The notes beneath the pieces were generated by a model. The model was not told the DNA's origin. It saw only the letters and a list, made by a program, of their open reading frames with translations, and ran no database searches. From Photobacterium atrarenae (GTDB taxonomy: Bacteria > Pseudomonadota > Gammaproteobacteria > Enterobacterales > Vibrionaceae), in NCBI RefSeq assembly GCF_024380015.1, contig NZ_CP101509.1, forward strand, positions 558,001 through 622,000: a DNA stretch of 64,000 nucleotides. Direction: 5' to 3'. A program made the translations under genes and the position numbers. Below are positions 35,310 to 43,997 of this stretch, one piece after another; within the stretch, counting starts at the first letter, position 1; each line of letters starts with the position of its first letter.

Positions 35310-35345
35310 GCAGTCGCGGCCCTGTCGCGACTGCATCTCTTTTAT
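35310..35345 (+). terminator. Terminator after the toxin partner gene
   Basis: GCAGTCGCG / CGCGACTGC 9-bp stem, 7-nt loop and a TCTCTTTTAT tail. Confidence 0.75.
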
Positions 35346-35481
35346 AACTCACAAAAATGAGCCCCTCTTTTCCTTGCCGGTCGGTATTATCTTTCTTCTT
35401 ATTTTAAATTTCAGCGGAGATATCGCGAGCGCTTAGGGTGACAGAGCTCAGTGAGTAGGCCGCGATATCAATCATGATGAT

Positions 35482-36396
35482 TTAAAGGTGCTGATAATCA
35501 CCCAAGCACCAATGGGTAATGAGGTTCAGGTATTCTTCTCCGGCATCTTCAGATGAAAAATGGGACGCATTGTCGAATACTACAAGTTTATTGAACGGGA
35601 TCTGTTTTGATAAGTCGTCTGCATTACTGACAAATACAAATGGATCCAGCTTGCCCCAGGTGATGAGAGTTGGCAGACAAATATCTTTTAACCGCGTCTG
35701 GATCCAGGACAAATCCTTCGGATAGGAGCCAAAGAAAGTGATGGCGCACCGATGAGCTTGTTCATCAAAAGCAATATCATAATACTCTTTGATTGCTCGT
35801 CTGGTCGGCCGGTAACTGTGGTAGCCATCTTTCACTGCCGTGTTGAAATTCGTTGCCATCACAGACTTTTTGTTAAGCCCTTTTGCTAACCATCGCACCA
35901 GGCCAAAGTTAATCACCGCTTTTAGGATCGGCGACATTTTCGCCGGATAACTCCCCGGACCATCAAAAATATTCAGGCTCTCAAATCGATCCGGGTACTC
36001 AATCGCAGCCGCAAGTGCAATCGGGGTTCCAACATCCGGTCCAATGAGATGTGCTTTAGAAATCTCAAAATGATCCAGCACCTGAATGATCACCTGGCTT
36101 AATTTTCGGGGCGACATGTCACTTTCCTGCGCTTTTGACAAACCAAAACCAGGGATGTCGAATGCAATCAAGTTGAAGTGGCGGCACAGCATTTCCCAGC
36201 CGTGTTCCCACATTCGGATACTTTGGGGCAGACCATTAAGCAAGACTAACGTCGGCGCATTCTTCTTCTCATAACGGACATACCGGATGTCAAACTTGCC
36301 AATGTTGACGTATTGAGGAGAGAACAGATCGATATCTGATTCAGGTTCGTTTGACGCATATTTTTCCAGCGCCTGATTAAGCAGGGAGTGAGTCAT
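35482..36396 (-). CDS. Alpha/beta hydrolase with Asp nucleophile (dehalogenase/epoxide hydrolase type)
   Basis: 304 aa. The nucleophile elbow reads GPDVGTP, placing Asp (D121) where serine hydrolases have Ser, as in haloalkane dehalogenases and epoxide hydrolases. The acid is probably D251 (GKLDPF) and the base H279 (NASHFSSED). The oxyanion motif is NGLPQS. It is divergent from an HxlR-type regulator, with a perfect palindrome between them, so expression is probably induced by a reactive or xenobiotic compound. Substrate unknown. Confidence 0.78.
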   Translation of the reverse strand: MTHSLLNQALEKYASNEPESDIDLFSPQYVNIGKFDIRYVRYEKKNAPTLVLLNGLPQSIRMWEHGWEMLCRHFNLIAFDIPGFGLSKAQESDMSPRKLSQVIIQVLDHFEISKAHLIGPDVGTPIALAAAIEYPDRFESLNIFDGPGSYPAKMSPILKAVINFGLVRWLAKGLNKKSVMATNFNTAVKDGYHSYRPTRRAIKEYYDIAFDEQAHRCAITFFGSYPKDLSWIQTRLKDICLPTLITWGKLDPFVFVSNADDLSKQIPFNKLVVFDNASHFSSEDAGEEYLNLITHWCLGDYQHL

Positions 36397-36477
36397 TGCA
36401 ACACCTTTGATTTCACGTTGTCGAAAACGTTGGTTACTAATATATACTAAAATACATAAATGGGTGTTACTCTACAA

Positions 36478-36499
36478 TAAGGCAGAATATTCTGCCTTA
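36478..36499. promoter_or_regulatory. 22-bp perfect palindrome, likely HxlR operator
   Basis: TAAGGCAGAAT joined directly to its exact reverse complement, centred 11 bp right of 36478 and 35 bp upstream of the HxlR gene. About 40 bp to its left lies a direct repeat ACTAA-N5-ACTAA beside promoter-like A/T sequence. Symmetric sites suit dimeric HxlR proteins; binding is inferred. Confidence 0.7.
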
Positions 36500-36533
36500 G
36501 TTACCTGTTGATAACCGATGAGAACGAAGATAA

Positions 36534-36917
36534 ATGGCTATGAGTAATCAAACGGACAAAAGAGTCTTTGTACAAAGCGACGACTGCCCAATTCGTGATG
36601 TCGTTGCTCAGATCGGCGATAAGTGGTCGATCTTGATCCTTTTCAGCCTTGTTGACGGGCCTGATCGGTTCAATTCACTGAAATCAAGAATTGAAGGGAT
36701 TTCACAACGTATGTTAACGCAAACATTACGGGACCTGGAACGCGATGGCTTTGTCAACCGGACTGTATACCCCGAAGTTCCGGTAAAAGTGGAGTATAAG
36801 TTAACTGAGCTCGGGAAAGGGTTAACCAAGTCGGTGTGGGGACTGGTGTCGTGGGCAGATACACACCATGATGACATTCGAGCTGCGCGCCAACATTATG
36901 ATGCAAGAAAGCAATAG
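36534..36917 (+). CDS. HxlR-family transcriptional regulator
   Basis: 127 aa, single winged-helix HxlR domain with the family signatures CPIRDVVAQIGDKWSILIL and GISQRMLTQTLRDLERDGFV. A Cys near the N-terminus (C19, in DDCPI) is the conserved redox/electrophile-sensing position in regulators such as YodB and HypR. Divergent from the Asp-nucleophile hydrolase. Two ATGs, six bases apart, are possible starts. Confidence 0.88.
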   Translation: MAMSNQTDKRVFVQSDDCPIRDVVAQIGDKWSILILFSLVDGPDRFNSLKSRIEGISQRMLTQTLRDLERDGFVNRTVYPEVPVKVEYKLTELGKGLTKSVWGLVSWADTHHDDIRAARQHYDARKQ

Positions 36918-36928
36918 CCCAGCAGCAA

Positions 36929-36953
36929 AAAGCCGGTTTGCACCGGCTTTAAT
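36929..36953. terminator. Bidirectional terminator
   Basis: AAAGCCGGT / ACCGGCTTT 9-bp stem with TTGC loop and A/T tails on both sides, between the convergent HxlR gene and the coiled-coil gene. Confidence 0.8.
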
Positions 36954-36973
36954 GCCTCTGAATACCAGCTCAG

Positions 36974-37255
36974 TTAAAATTTTTGCCGCGCGGACTGAAA
37001 GGCTTCTTTCATCGTTTCAAACGCTTCTTCCGCCCCGGCTTTCAAGTCCTGCCAGGCTGCGTCGCTGGACGCCTTGACCTCATCCAGTTTGCTTTTTGCA
37101 TCCTGCTTTTTCTGCTTCAATTCTTGGATTTCCTCACGATACTCCGCCTGCTTTTCGGCTTTGGCCTGATTGGCTTTGGCTTCCAGCTTATCGATCTCGG
37201 CATTCCATTCATCGAGTTTGGCATGAAGTTTGTCAATAAAGGCTTGTCTGTCCAT
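36974..37255 (-). CDS. Coiled-coil protein, Sll1863-like stress family
   Basis: 93 aa, highly charged, almost one continuous helix with heptads (LDEWNAEIDKLEAKANQAKA, EEIQELKQKKQDAKSKLDEV) and a C-terminal AEEAFETMKEAFQSARQKF. It resembles the Sll1863-type small stress proteins. Function unknown. SD AGGAGG lies just upstream. Confidence 0.6.
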   Translation of the reverse strand: MDRQAFIDKLHAKLDEWNAEIDKLEAKANQAKAEKQAEYREEIQELKQKKQDAKSKLDEVKASSDAAWQDLKAGAEEAFETMKEAFQSARQKF

Positions 37256-37343
37256 TCGTTCCTCCTCGCTAATTAACGTTCAGTACATATTTCATAATGA
37301 CCCGCTGCGGAACCATCGCGATTTACGCCAGGTTTCCCGTGCC

Positions 37344-38702
37344 TTACTGGGTCATCCATCGCAACAACTCAGTCACCTGCTGGTAGCGGGACTGCATTTC
37401 TCGCAAGTCTTCAGGCTCGGTCACTGTCTTCTGACCGGCGCGCCATACCATTTCGGCTTGGCACCCAATCGCCTGTTGCTGCTCGGATGTACGGCCATGT
37501 TTAGCCATAGTCGCCAAGACTTCCAGCAACCGAATCGACACCGCGACATTGCTCGCCGCACACTGGCGTATTTGATCAAATGCTGCATTCACCATGCCGG
37601 TATAACTGACGCTGCGAAACCGGCAACAAACCTGCGCTTCTTCATGGCACCGCAACGGGTGCGGAAACTGGCGGCAGCTCAGTAAGCTCAACACCGCCCC
37701 CAACCGATCAAGACAGGTCATCGCGGTAAAAGGATCATTAATCCCCGGTGATAAAGCCCGCAGCGCAATCTCCACCATCTGGTTTAAGGCAAATTCCGGA
37801 TCCTGCTCAGCCGTGCGCAAAGCACCGCAGACAAACGCCTGCCGAATCTCCTGCGCTTCAACCTCCAACACATCCGAAGCTTCCGGCTCAGGTGACGAAG
37901 CCTGCGTGCGATCGCATGGCGTCACCGCCACCAGCGTTTCGCCCCGGGTAATAAAATCACCGGGCCGAAAACGGACATCGTAAAAACACCCGGACTGAGC
38001 TGCCGCTTTGACCAACGCCGCATCATCGAGCGCTTGCAGGTAGCCGTCACACGTGGCGGTGATCACTCTGACCGCCGTGGTACTTTCAACAAAATCAGGC
38101 ATGACCAGGGGATCTGGCTCATGTTGCAGTGGGCCCGGAAAAAACAATTCAATACTGGCAACCAGCTCATCATACACAGTCGCCACCACCTGATCGGCTT
38201 GAATGGATACCGACACATGGTGAATAAAGTAAATCAGCACCCCGACATTGAGCACCGCCAGCACCAGCGCTATATTGACGGACAAGTAAGGGACGAAATC
38301 CTTCGGCCCTTCGGTATTGACGGCACTGAGCACAAACAGGCAATAAATAAACGTAGCGATAAAGATCCCCAGTACATACTGGGTGCCGGTATCTTGCATG
38401 AAGTTTCGCAGCAAACGGGGCCCGAACTGGGAGGACGCCAGGGTCAGCGCCACAATCGTAATGGAGAACACCACCCCAGCTACGGTTACCATAGAGCCGG
38501 CCAGGGTGGATAGGATCACCCGGGCACCTTCCGGTCCGCCAAAATAGAGAAAGCTAAACTGACGGATCAACGCCAGCTCGATCAGCTGATCGAAAACTAT
38601 CAGGCTATGGGCTGCGCCGATGGCGATCAGCACCAATCCGCCCGGTACAAACCAAAAACTGGTCCGTACCCCCTCCCACCAATTTTGTAATTGTATTTTC
38701 AT
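37344..38702 (-). CDS. DUF2254 membrane protein
   Basis: 452 aa. Four N-terminal TM helices (about 20-45, 65-90, 105-130, 140-165), with GSMVTVAGVVFSITIVALTLASSQFGPRLL typical of DUF2254, then a large soluble region with an LSPGINDPFTAMTCLDRLG motif. Function unknown. It stands alone, 88 bp beyond the coiled-coil gene. Confidence 0.85.
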   Translation of the reverse strand: MKIQLQNWWEGVRTSFWFVPGGLVLIAIGAAHSLIVFDQLIELALIRQFSFLYFGGPEGARVILSTLAGSMVTVAGVVFSITIVALTLASSQFGPRLLRNFMQDTGTQYVLGIFIATFIYCLFVLSAVNTEGPKDFVPYLSVNIALVLAVLNVGVLIYFIHHVSVSIQADQVVATVYDELVASIELFFPGPLQHEPDPLVMPDFVESTTAVRVITATCDGYLQALDDAALVKAAAQSGCFYDVRFRPGDFITRGETLVAVTPCDRTQASSPEPEASDVLEVEAQEIRQAFVCGALRTAEQDPEFALNQMVEIALRALSPGINDPFTAMTCLDRLGAVLSLLSCRQFPHPLRCHEEAQVCCRFRSVSYTGMVNAAFDQIRQCAASNVAVSIRLLEVLATMAKHGRTSEQQQAIGCQAEMVWRAGQKTVTEPEDLREMQSRYQQVTELLRWMTQ

Positions 38703-38828
38703 GGCGCAGCTTTACCCGAGATGAAAAGCATCTATTAACAGTAGCAAAGCTGGATGCATTTCCGGCAAAAAGCGTTCACTGAAAGCAAAGGGAATGGGCG
38801 TCCGAGAAAAAGGTGAATCTGACAGGCA

Positions 38829-38858
38829 GAAAAAAGCCCGGTCCAATGTTGGCCGGGC
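38829..38858 (-). terminator. Terminator of the ABC-F gene
   Basis: GCCCGG-(T)-CCAA / TTGG-CCGGGC hairpin with T6 on the leftward strand. A-runs on both sides could allow bidirectional use. Confidence 0.75.
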
Positions 38859-38882
38859 AAAAAAGCATGTAACAAAACACTA

Positions 38883-38918
38883 TTAGCGAGAACTTTGAAG
38901 TTAGCGTGAACTCTGAAG
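38883..38918. repeat. Tandem 18-bp duplication
   Basis: TTAGCGAGAACTTTGAAG followed directly by TTAGCGTGAACTCTGAAG, 16 of 18 bases identical, in the gap between the ABC-F stop and its terminator. No coding role evident. Confidence 0.7.
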
Positions 38919-38976
38919 TTCAGGTTTATCCTAATCGGTGATACCTGAACGTAAGCTGGTCATCCCGGTAAATGAT

Positions 38977-40566
38977 TTACCGGCTGAGTACCAGGCAGCC
39001 CTGGATGCCGACCTCGGCCACAAAATCAGGCTCATGGCTGACGAGCAGCATCGGCCCCGGATACTGATGCAGTGCCCGGGACAGCATCTGCTTCGCCGCC
39101 AAGTCCAGGTGATTATCCGGCTCATCGAGCAGCAGCAAAGTCTCACCCGGCTGATGACTAATCACCAGCAGCGCCACTTTCATCCGCTCGCCCCCGCTGA
39201 GCCGCCCGATCGGCAGCGCTACTCGCTGGCGACGGAGCCCAACCCCGGCGGCCATGGTACGCAATTCTGTCTCGGTGTGCTCCGGGCATAACCGCTGCAA
39301 ATTGGCCAGCACCGACTGCGTTTCATCCAACAGGCTAAAATGCTGATCCAGATAACAAAGGTTCGCCCGGCAGTGGACTTCCCCCGCAGTGGGCTGCTCG
39401 TCACCGAGCAGGGTTTTCAGCAAGGTTGATTTGCCACAGCCGTTGGGACCAACCAGGTGCACCCGATCGCCGTAACAGAGCCGAAAGCTGATGGGAGCGT
39501 GCTGACCATAGGGGAGCGTCAGATTAATCACATCGAGCACCACCGAGAGTCGTCTTTCAGCCGCATTCACTTTCAGTTGCTGCGGCTTATCCTGAATATG
39601 CCGAGCTTTGTGCTCACTAACACGTTGCTCGGCCACCGCCAATTGCCGGGAGAACTGAACTTTACGCGCGGAGGCGGACAGCTGCGCGGCTTCTTTCTTC
39701 CCATCGAGCAACATCTTGGGCTGACTACCGGAGCGCCGCTCTTTCTTGCCCGCCACCGCCCGTTGCTGGGCTTTCTCCTGACTTCGCTGATACTGACGGC
39801 GCAGTTGTGCCACCTGGTTCTCTGCGCTGCTCAATGCCCGGGCAGCCGCCACCTGCTGACGTAATTTCTCCTCGGCATAGACCGCATAATTACCGCCATA
39901 TTGGCAGACACCCGTCGCGGTCAGCTCAAGAATATGATCGGCCTCCTGAAGCAATTGGCGATCATGGCTGATCAGCAACACCCCGCCCCGGAACTGATGC
40001 AATTGTTCAATCAACCAACGGCGTCCTGCCTGATCCAGATGGTTACTTGGCTCATCAAGGATCAAATAATCATGATCGCCCTCAAACAACTGCCACAGCT
40101 GCAGACGGATCAGCTCACCGCCACTTAATGCCTGACAGGGCTGAAACGGATCCGGCGGCAGTCCGATTGCCGTCAGCCGGGCGTGAAGCACATCCCGGAT
40201 ATCCCAGTCATCACCGACCAGCTCAAAATCATCGGGGGCACAACTGCCGTTTTCAATCCGTGTCAGCGCCTGCAACTTAGCTTCCAGTCCCAGAAATGCC
40301 ACGACGCTGCCCATCTCAGAACGCTGCGCTGCGTCGGTGATTTGTGCCAGGCAGCCGAGTCTAGCCAGGCTGTGCACAGTGCCGGCATCCGGCCGAATTT
40401 GCTGCATTAAAATCTTGGCCAGCACCGACTTGCCGGCACCGTTCTGACCGACCAGGCCAGTGATCTGAAGTTCAAGTGAAAAGCTGACATCGGAAAACAG
40501 CGTCTCGCCGTTGTCATGAAATACCGCTAAGTTATGGGCGGTTAATATCGGGGAAGGAATCGCCAT
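38977..40566 (-). CDS. ABC-F family ATPase
   Basis: 529 aa, two ABC cassettes in one chain without TM segments: Walker A LVGQNGAGKS and LVGPNGCGKST; signatures LSGGELIRLQLWQ and LSGGERMKVALL; Walker B LILDEPSNHLD and LLLDEPDNHLDL; a charged linker rich in Gln/Arg between them. ABC-F proteins act on the ribosome, some as translation factors and some giving antibiotic protection; which applies here cannot be told. AGGAGG is spaced for the ATG at 40566 and overlaps the GTG at 40572. Confidence 0.85.
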   Translation of the reverse strand: MAIPSPILTAHNLAVFHDNGETLFSDVSFSLELQITGLVGQNGAGKSVLAKILMQQIRPDAGTVHSLARLGCLAQITDAAQRSEMGSVVAFLGLEAKLQALTRIENGSCAPDDFELVGDDWDIRDVLHARLTAIGLPPDPFQPCQALSGGELIRLQLWQLFEGDHDYLILDEPSNHLDQAGRRWLIEQLHQFRGGVLLISHDRQLLQEADHILELTATGVCQYGGNYAVYAEEKLRQQVAAARALSSAENQVAQLRRQYQRSQEKAQQRAVAGKKERRSGSQPKMLLDGKKEAAQLSASARKVQFSRQLAVAEQRVSEHKARHIQDKPQQLKVNAAERRLSVVLDVINLTLPYGQHAPISFRLCYGDRVHLVGPNGCGKSTLLKTLLGDEQPTAGEVHCRANLCYLDQHFSLLDETQSVLANLQRLCPEHTETELRTMAAGVGLRRQRVALPIGRLSGGERMKVALLVISHQPGETLLLLDEPDNHLDLAAKQMLSRALHQYPGPMLLVSHEPDFVAEVGIQGCLVLSR

Positions 40567-41203
40567 TGGCACCTCCTGAAAAATATCTGAGGGTACTCAA
40601 ACGGCGATGGAATAAAGCGTCGCCGGAGCATCCCAAAACAGATCAGGGGTCACGGGGCACCGCACATCAGTGAAATCATACGCCCGACACAACAGCGCCC
40701 GGCGTATCGAGATGAATCCTGAATGCGGTTCAGCATTGCTCGCAGCAACAATAAATCAAAATTGATCAAAGCAATATTGACCACGATAACAAAACTGGTA
40801 AAGAAAGCATGCCGCTATCGCGGCGAAGACGAAGTTACGCCCACTAACCCTGAAAATCCAAAAATATAAACAAGGATGTCAGACATTAGTTGTTCATCGT
40901 GGCGTAAGCTCCTGAGGAAATGTTGACGCTATTGTAGCCAGACTTTTATCTCTGGCGCAAATCATCTGCAGCAATCCCCCCGGAAATTCGGCCGGGTTCA
41001 CATCGACTCCCCCAGAATTTGCCTCTCCATCAGATGCAAATCGCCGTTTTCCATTTCGTTGCCCCCACAGAATCGGTGCAAAGCACTTCCCAATCGCGCC
41101 AAGTTTTTTTACGGTAATACCAATCGCAGTAAATAACATCCTGAAACGATGTGAAACGTTCGGTTCATGAAGAACCGCCCCCTGTATACGGAACGACAAA
41201 GCC
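40567..41203. other. Degenerate intergenic region before the DctD-like gene
   Basis: 637 bp without a supportable gene. It contains a remnant of the MITE (41115-41143). Leftward frames here (such as 40894-41457) run across the MITE end and into the antisense of the response regulator, so they are not genes. A DctB-type kinase would normally sit beside the regulator; none is visible, and this region may mark a deletion or rearrangement. Confidence 0.5.
41115..41143. mobile_element. Partial MITE copy
   Basis: TAATACCAATCGCAGTAAATAAC is identical over 23 bases to the right end (reverse strand) of the MITE at 26465-26543, followed by ATCCTG after an apparent small deletion. The other terminus is missing. 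Confidence 0.65.
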
Positions 41204-42553
41204 ATGCCATTACCGGAAAAAATGCCGCTTGCCCTGATCGAAGATGATGAAATTGTCCGCCAGGCCACCAGCCAGTGGTTACAGCTGGACGGGCACCAGG
41301 TGCTGGAGTTTGCCGACGGCGAATCCGCCCTGAACCAGCTCCCGCCCGACTTTCCGGGGATCATCATCAGTGATGTCCGATTGCCGGACATCGACGGCAT
41401 GGCCCTGCTACCCCGCCTGCTTGAGCGCCATCCGGAGATCCCGGTGATCCTGATCACCGGCCATGGCGATGTCGATATGGCGGTTAAAGCACTGCGCGAC
41501 GGGGCTTTCGATTTTGTCGAAAAGCCGTTCGACCCGGCCCGGCTGTTGCAAACGGTGGCCCGCGCCCTCGAAACCCGCCGGAGCCAGACCGCCCAGCAGG
41601 ACAGGCATGCCTACCTGGCGCAAGCGGAAGGGCTGGAAAAAGTACTGATCGGCCGCAGCGAGGCCATGGTCCGCCTGCGCCAGCAACTGCTGAAAGTCGC
41701 CGCCATCGATACCAATGTGATTATCTACGGCGAAACCGGCTGCGGCAAAGAGCTGGTCGCCCACTGCCTCCATCAATTCAGCACCCGCAACCAGCGTGAA
41801 TTTGTCCCGATCAACTGTGCAGCGATCCCGGAAAACCTGTTCGAGAGTGAGCTGTTCGGCCATGAAGCCGGCGCATTTACCGGCGCCGTCAAACGGCGGG
41901 TTGGTAAGCTGGAATATGCCGATCAAGGCACCCTGTTTCTCGATGAAGTCGAGAGCATGCCGCTCAATATGCAGGTTAAGGTGTTGCGCGCCTTGCAGGA
42001 AAATACCGTCGAGCGGGTTGGCGGCAATCGCCCGATCCATATCGATCTGCGGGTGATCGCCGCCGCCAAGGAAGATCTTCATCATCATCCGGAATTTCGC
42101 CAGGATCTGTTCTACCGCCTCAACGTCGCCCAGCTCTACTTGCCGCCCTTGGCTGAGCGCAGCGAAGATATCCTGCTGCTGTTTGATCACTACACCCATC
42201 AGGTCAATCCGGATACCCGCCTGCCAAGCCCCAGTGATCAGCAGGCGCTGATGCGTTATCCCTGGCCGGGCAATGTCCGCGAACTGAAAAATATCGCCAC
42301 CCGTTTTGCCTTAGATCCCAGCCTGACGGTCGGGGAGATCCTGGCTTCTCGGCCGAACCTGACCACCGAACCTTCCAGTGCCACCCTGCCGCTGGCGATC
42401 CAGGTGCAAAATTTTGAGCGCAAAGTAATCCACGAATGCCTGCAGCGGCATCACGGCAGCATTATTGATGCACTGGAGGAACTCGATCTGCCCCGCCGTA
42501 CCCTGAATCAGAAAATGCAGAAATACGGTCTCAGCCGCAGCGATTACACCTGA
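41204..42553 (+). CDS. Sigma-54-dependent response regulator, DctD-like
   Basis: 449 aa. NtrC-type architecture: receiver domain with D57 (IIISDVRLPDIDG), AAA+ domain with Walker A GETGCGKE, the sigma-54 loop GAFTGA and Walker B LFLDEVESMP, and a Fis-type HTH (LDLPRRTLNQKMQKYGLSR). Closest by impression to DctD, activator of dicarboxylate transporter genes. A perfect sigma-54 promoter lies between it and the TRAP genes downstream, its likely target. There is no kinase gene beside it; the DctB-like kinase at 57229-59388 is the candidate partner. An alternative ATG at 41222 has a better-spaced GGAA. Confidence 0.85.
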   Translation: MPLPEKMPLALIEDDEIVRQATSQWLQLDGHQVLEFADGESALNQLPPDFPGIIISDVRLPDIDGMALLPRLLERHPEIPVILITGHGDVDMAVKALRDGAFDFVEKPFDPARLLQTVARALETRRSQTAQQDRHAYLAQAEGLEKVLIGRSEAMVRLRQQLLKVAAIDTNVIIYGETGCGKELVAHCLHQFSTRNQREFVPINCAAIPENLFESELFGHEAGAFTGAVKRRVGKLEYADQGTLFLDEVESMPLNMQVKVLRALQENTVERVGGNRPIHIDLRVIAAAKEDLHHHPEFRQDLFYRLNVAQLYLPPLAERSEDILLLFDHYTHQVNPDTRLPSPSDQQALMRYPWPGNVRELKNIATRFALDPSLTVGEILASRPNLTTEPSSATLPLAIQVQNFERKVIHECLQRHHGSIIDALEELDLPRRTLNQKMQKYGLSRSDYT

Positions 42554-42580
42554 CACGCTCTAGCGTGCTTTGTGTTTTTC

Positions 42581-42620
42581 CGCTCAGGCTATCGGCAAAA
42601 AATCGCCGATAGCCTGAGCG
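42581..42620. terminator. Perfect 16-bp hairpin after the DctD-like gene
   Basis: CGCTCAGGCTATCGGC, loop AAAAAATC, exact reverse complement. It has only a short CAAGTTTGTT tail. It probably finishes transcription begun for the regulator gene. Confidence 0.65.
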
Positions 42621-42801
42621 CAAGTTTGTTACCAACCTCACATCCCCAATCGCCAGAATACAACAACTCCGTAACAACCCACCACTTTCCATTTCAACAA
42701 TCGGCCATTTTTTGCTGACTGAATTGCTGGCAAATAAGCGATATCTTGCTCATTAACAGTACTAAACACATTTAGTTAAATAAAATCAATAAGTTACACT
42801 G

Positions 42802-42817
42802 TGGCACGTACATTGCT
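42802..42817 (+). promoter_or_regulatory. Consensus sigma-54 promoter of the TRAP operon
   Basis: TGGCAC, five bases, TTGCT: a full match to TGGCAC-N5-TTGCW, 107 bp upstream of the TRAP binding-protein start and directly downstream of a gene for a sigma-54 activator. Confidence 0.9.
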
Positions 42818-42924
42818 TTATCTAACCTTCAAGAGATTGACTAAAAAAACAATCATCAACCACACGAGAACAAGTAGAACGTGATGATCTCACCCTGCTT
42901 ATTCTCTTTACACGGAGCGTATCT

Positions 42925-43938
42925 ATGTTGAACAAAGCAATGCTGAAATCCCTATTCCTCACGGCTGCACTCGGCCTAACCAGCACGACCACCCAAGCGG
43001 CTGATAATCGCAGCTATATCATGGCCACCGCCTCGACGGGCGGCACCTATTATCCGGTTGGTGTGGCCATTGCAACGCTCAGTAAGATCAAACTGGAACC
43101 TAAGCACCAGTTTTCGCTGGCCGCCATCAGCTCAGCCGGCTCAGGTGAGAACGTCAAACTGCTCAATGAGAACGAAGCTCAGTTTGCCATCATGATGGGT
43201 CTTTACGGCTACTGGGCCTGGAATGGTAAAGGACAATTTACCACCCAAGGCCCTCAACAGGATCTGCGCTCGGTCACCATGTTATGGCAGAATGTTGAGC
43301 ACTTCACGGTGCGTTCTGATCTGGCGAAAACCGGCACCATTGCCGATCTAACCACTATGGCAGACAAAAAGTTCTCGATTGGCAAAAAGAACTCCGGCTC
43401 AGAGGGCGCAGCGCGTCATATTTTATCGGGTCTGGAGATTGACCCGGAAAGCTTCAATCTGTCTTACCTTGGCTATGGTGCCAGCGCCGATGCGCTGCAA
43501 AACGGCGCCATTGATGGGATGAACACTCCAGCCGGTGTACCGGTCAGTGCGGTCACTCGTGCCTATGCCGCAATGGGAAGCAAAATAAAACTCCTGTCAT
43601 TTACCGATGAGCAACTTGAACAGGCCAACAGTCAGTACAAGCTATGGACCCGCTATACCATTCCGGCCAATACCTATCCGGGCCAGACAGAAGTCGTCAA
43701 TACCATTACTCAGCCGAACTTCCTGGCCGTGCGCAAAGACGTGTCTGACGAAGATGTCTACCTGCTGACCAAAGCGATTTACGAAAACCTGCCGTTCCTC
43801 AACAGTATTCACAAAGCAACGAAAGATATGGCGATTGAAAAAGCCATCAACGGCCTGCCTGTGCCGCTTCATCCGGGCGCAGTACGTTTCTACCGTGAAA
43901 TGGGACTCGAGATCCCATCTGAGCTGATTGTCCAGTAA
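42925..43938 (+). CDS. TRAP transporter solute-binding protein, TAXI family
   Basis: 337 aa, periplasmic, with signal peptide ending TTQAA (about residue 25). MATASTGGTYYPVGVAIA and AISSAGSGENVKLLNENEAQ are TAXI-family signatures. It captures an organic acid for the fused permease. GGAG SD. First gene of a three-gene operon driven by sigma-54, followed after 59 bp by the permease. Confidence 0.9.
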   Translation: MLNKAMLKSLFLTAALGLTSTTTQAADNRSYIMATASTGGTYYPVGVAIATLSKIKLEPKHQFSLAAISSAGSGENVKLLNENEAQFAIMMGLYGYWAWNGKGQFTTQGPQQDLRSVTMLWQNVEHFTVRSDLAKTGTIADLTTMADKKFSIGKKNSGSEGAARHILSGLEIDPESFNLSYLGYGASADALQNGAIDGMNTPAGVPVSAVTRAYAAMGSKIKLLSFTDEQLEQANSQYKLWTRYTIPANTYPGQTEVVNTITQPNFLAVRKDVSDEDVYLLTKAIYENLPFLNSIHKATKDMAIEKAINGLPVPLHPGAVRFYREMGLEIPSELIVQ

Positions 43939-43997
43939 TTGTCAGTTAAAGGATGTCCCGGCAGCAGCGGTTCGGCTGCCGGGGAAAGGAGCAAAAC

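Larger units (their letters stand above)
42554..42924 (+). promoter_or_regulatory. Terminator, hairpin and promoter region before the TRAP operon
   Basis: 371 bp. From left: a small terminator-like hairpin (CACGC/GCGTG, then CTTTGTGTTTTT, 42554-42580), a perfect 16-bp hairpin (42581-42620), about 180 bp that should contain the activator sites, and a consensus sigma-54 promoter (42802-42817). No gene. Confidence 0.6.

Noticed and set aside
40894..41457. 187-codon leftward frame before the DctD-like gene
   Set aside because: Starts antisense within the receiver domain and passes through the MITE remnant; the composite translation resembles no protein.
41408..42199. 263-codon leftward frame
   Set aside because: Antisense to the AAA+ domain of the DctD-like regulator; no independent signals.
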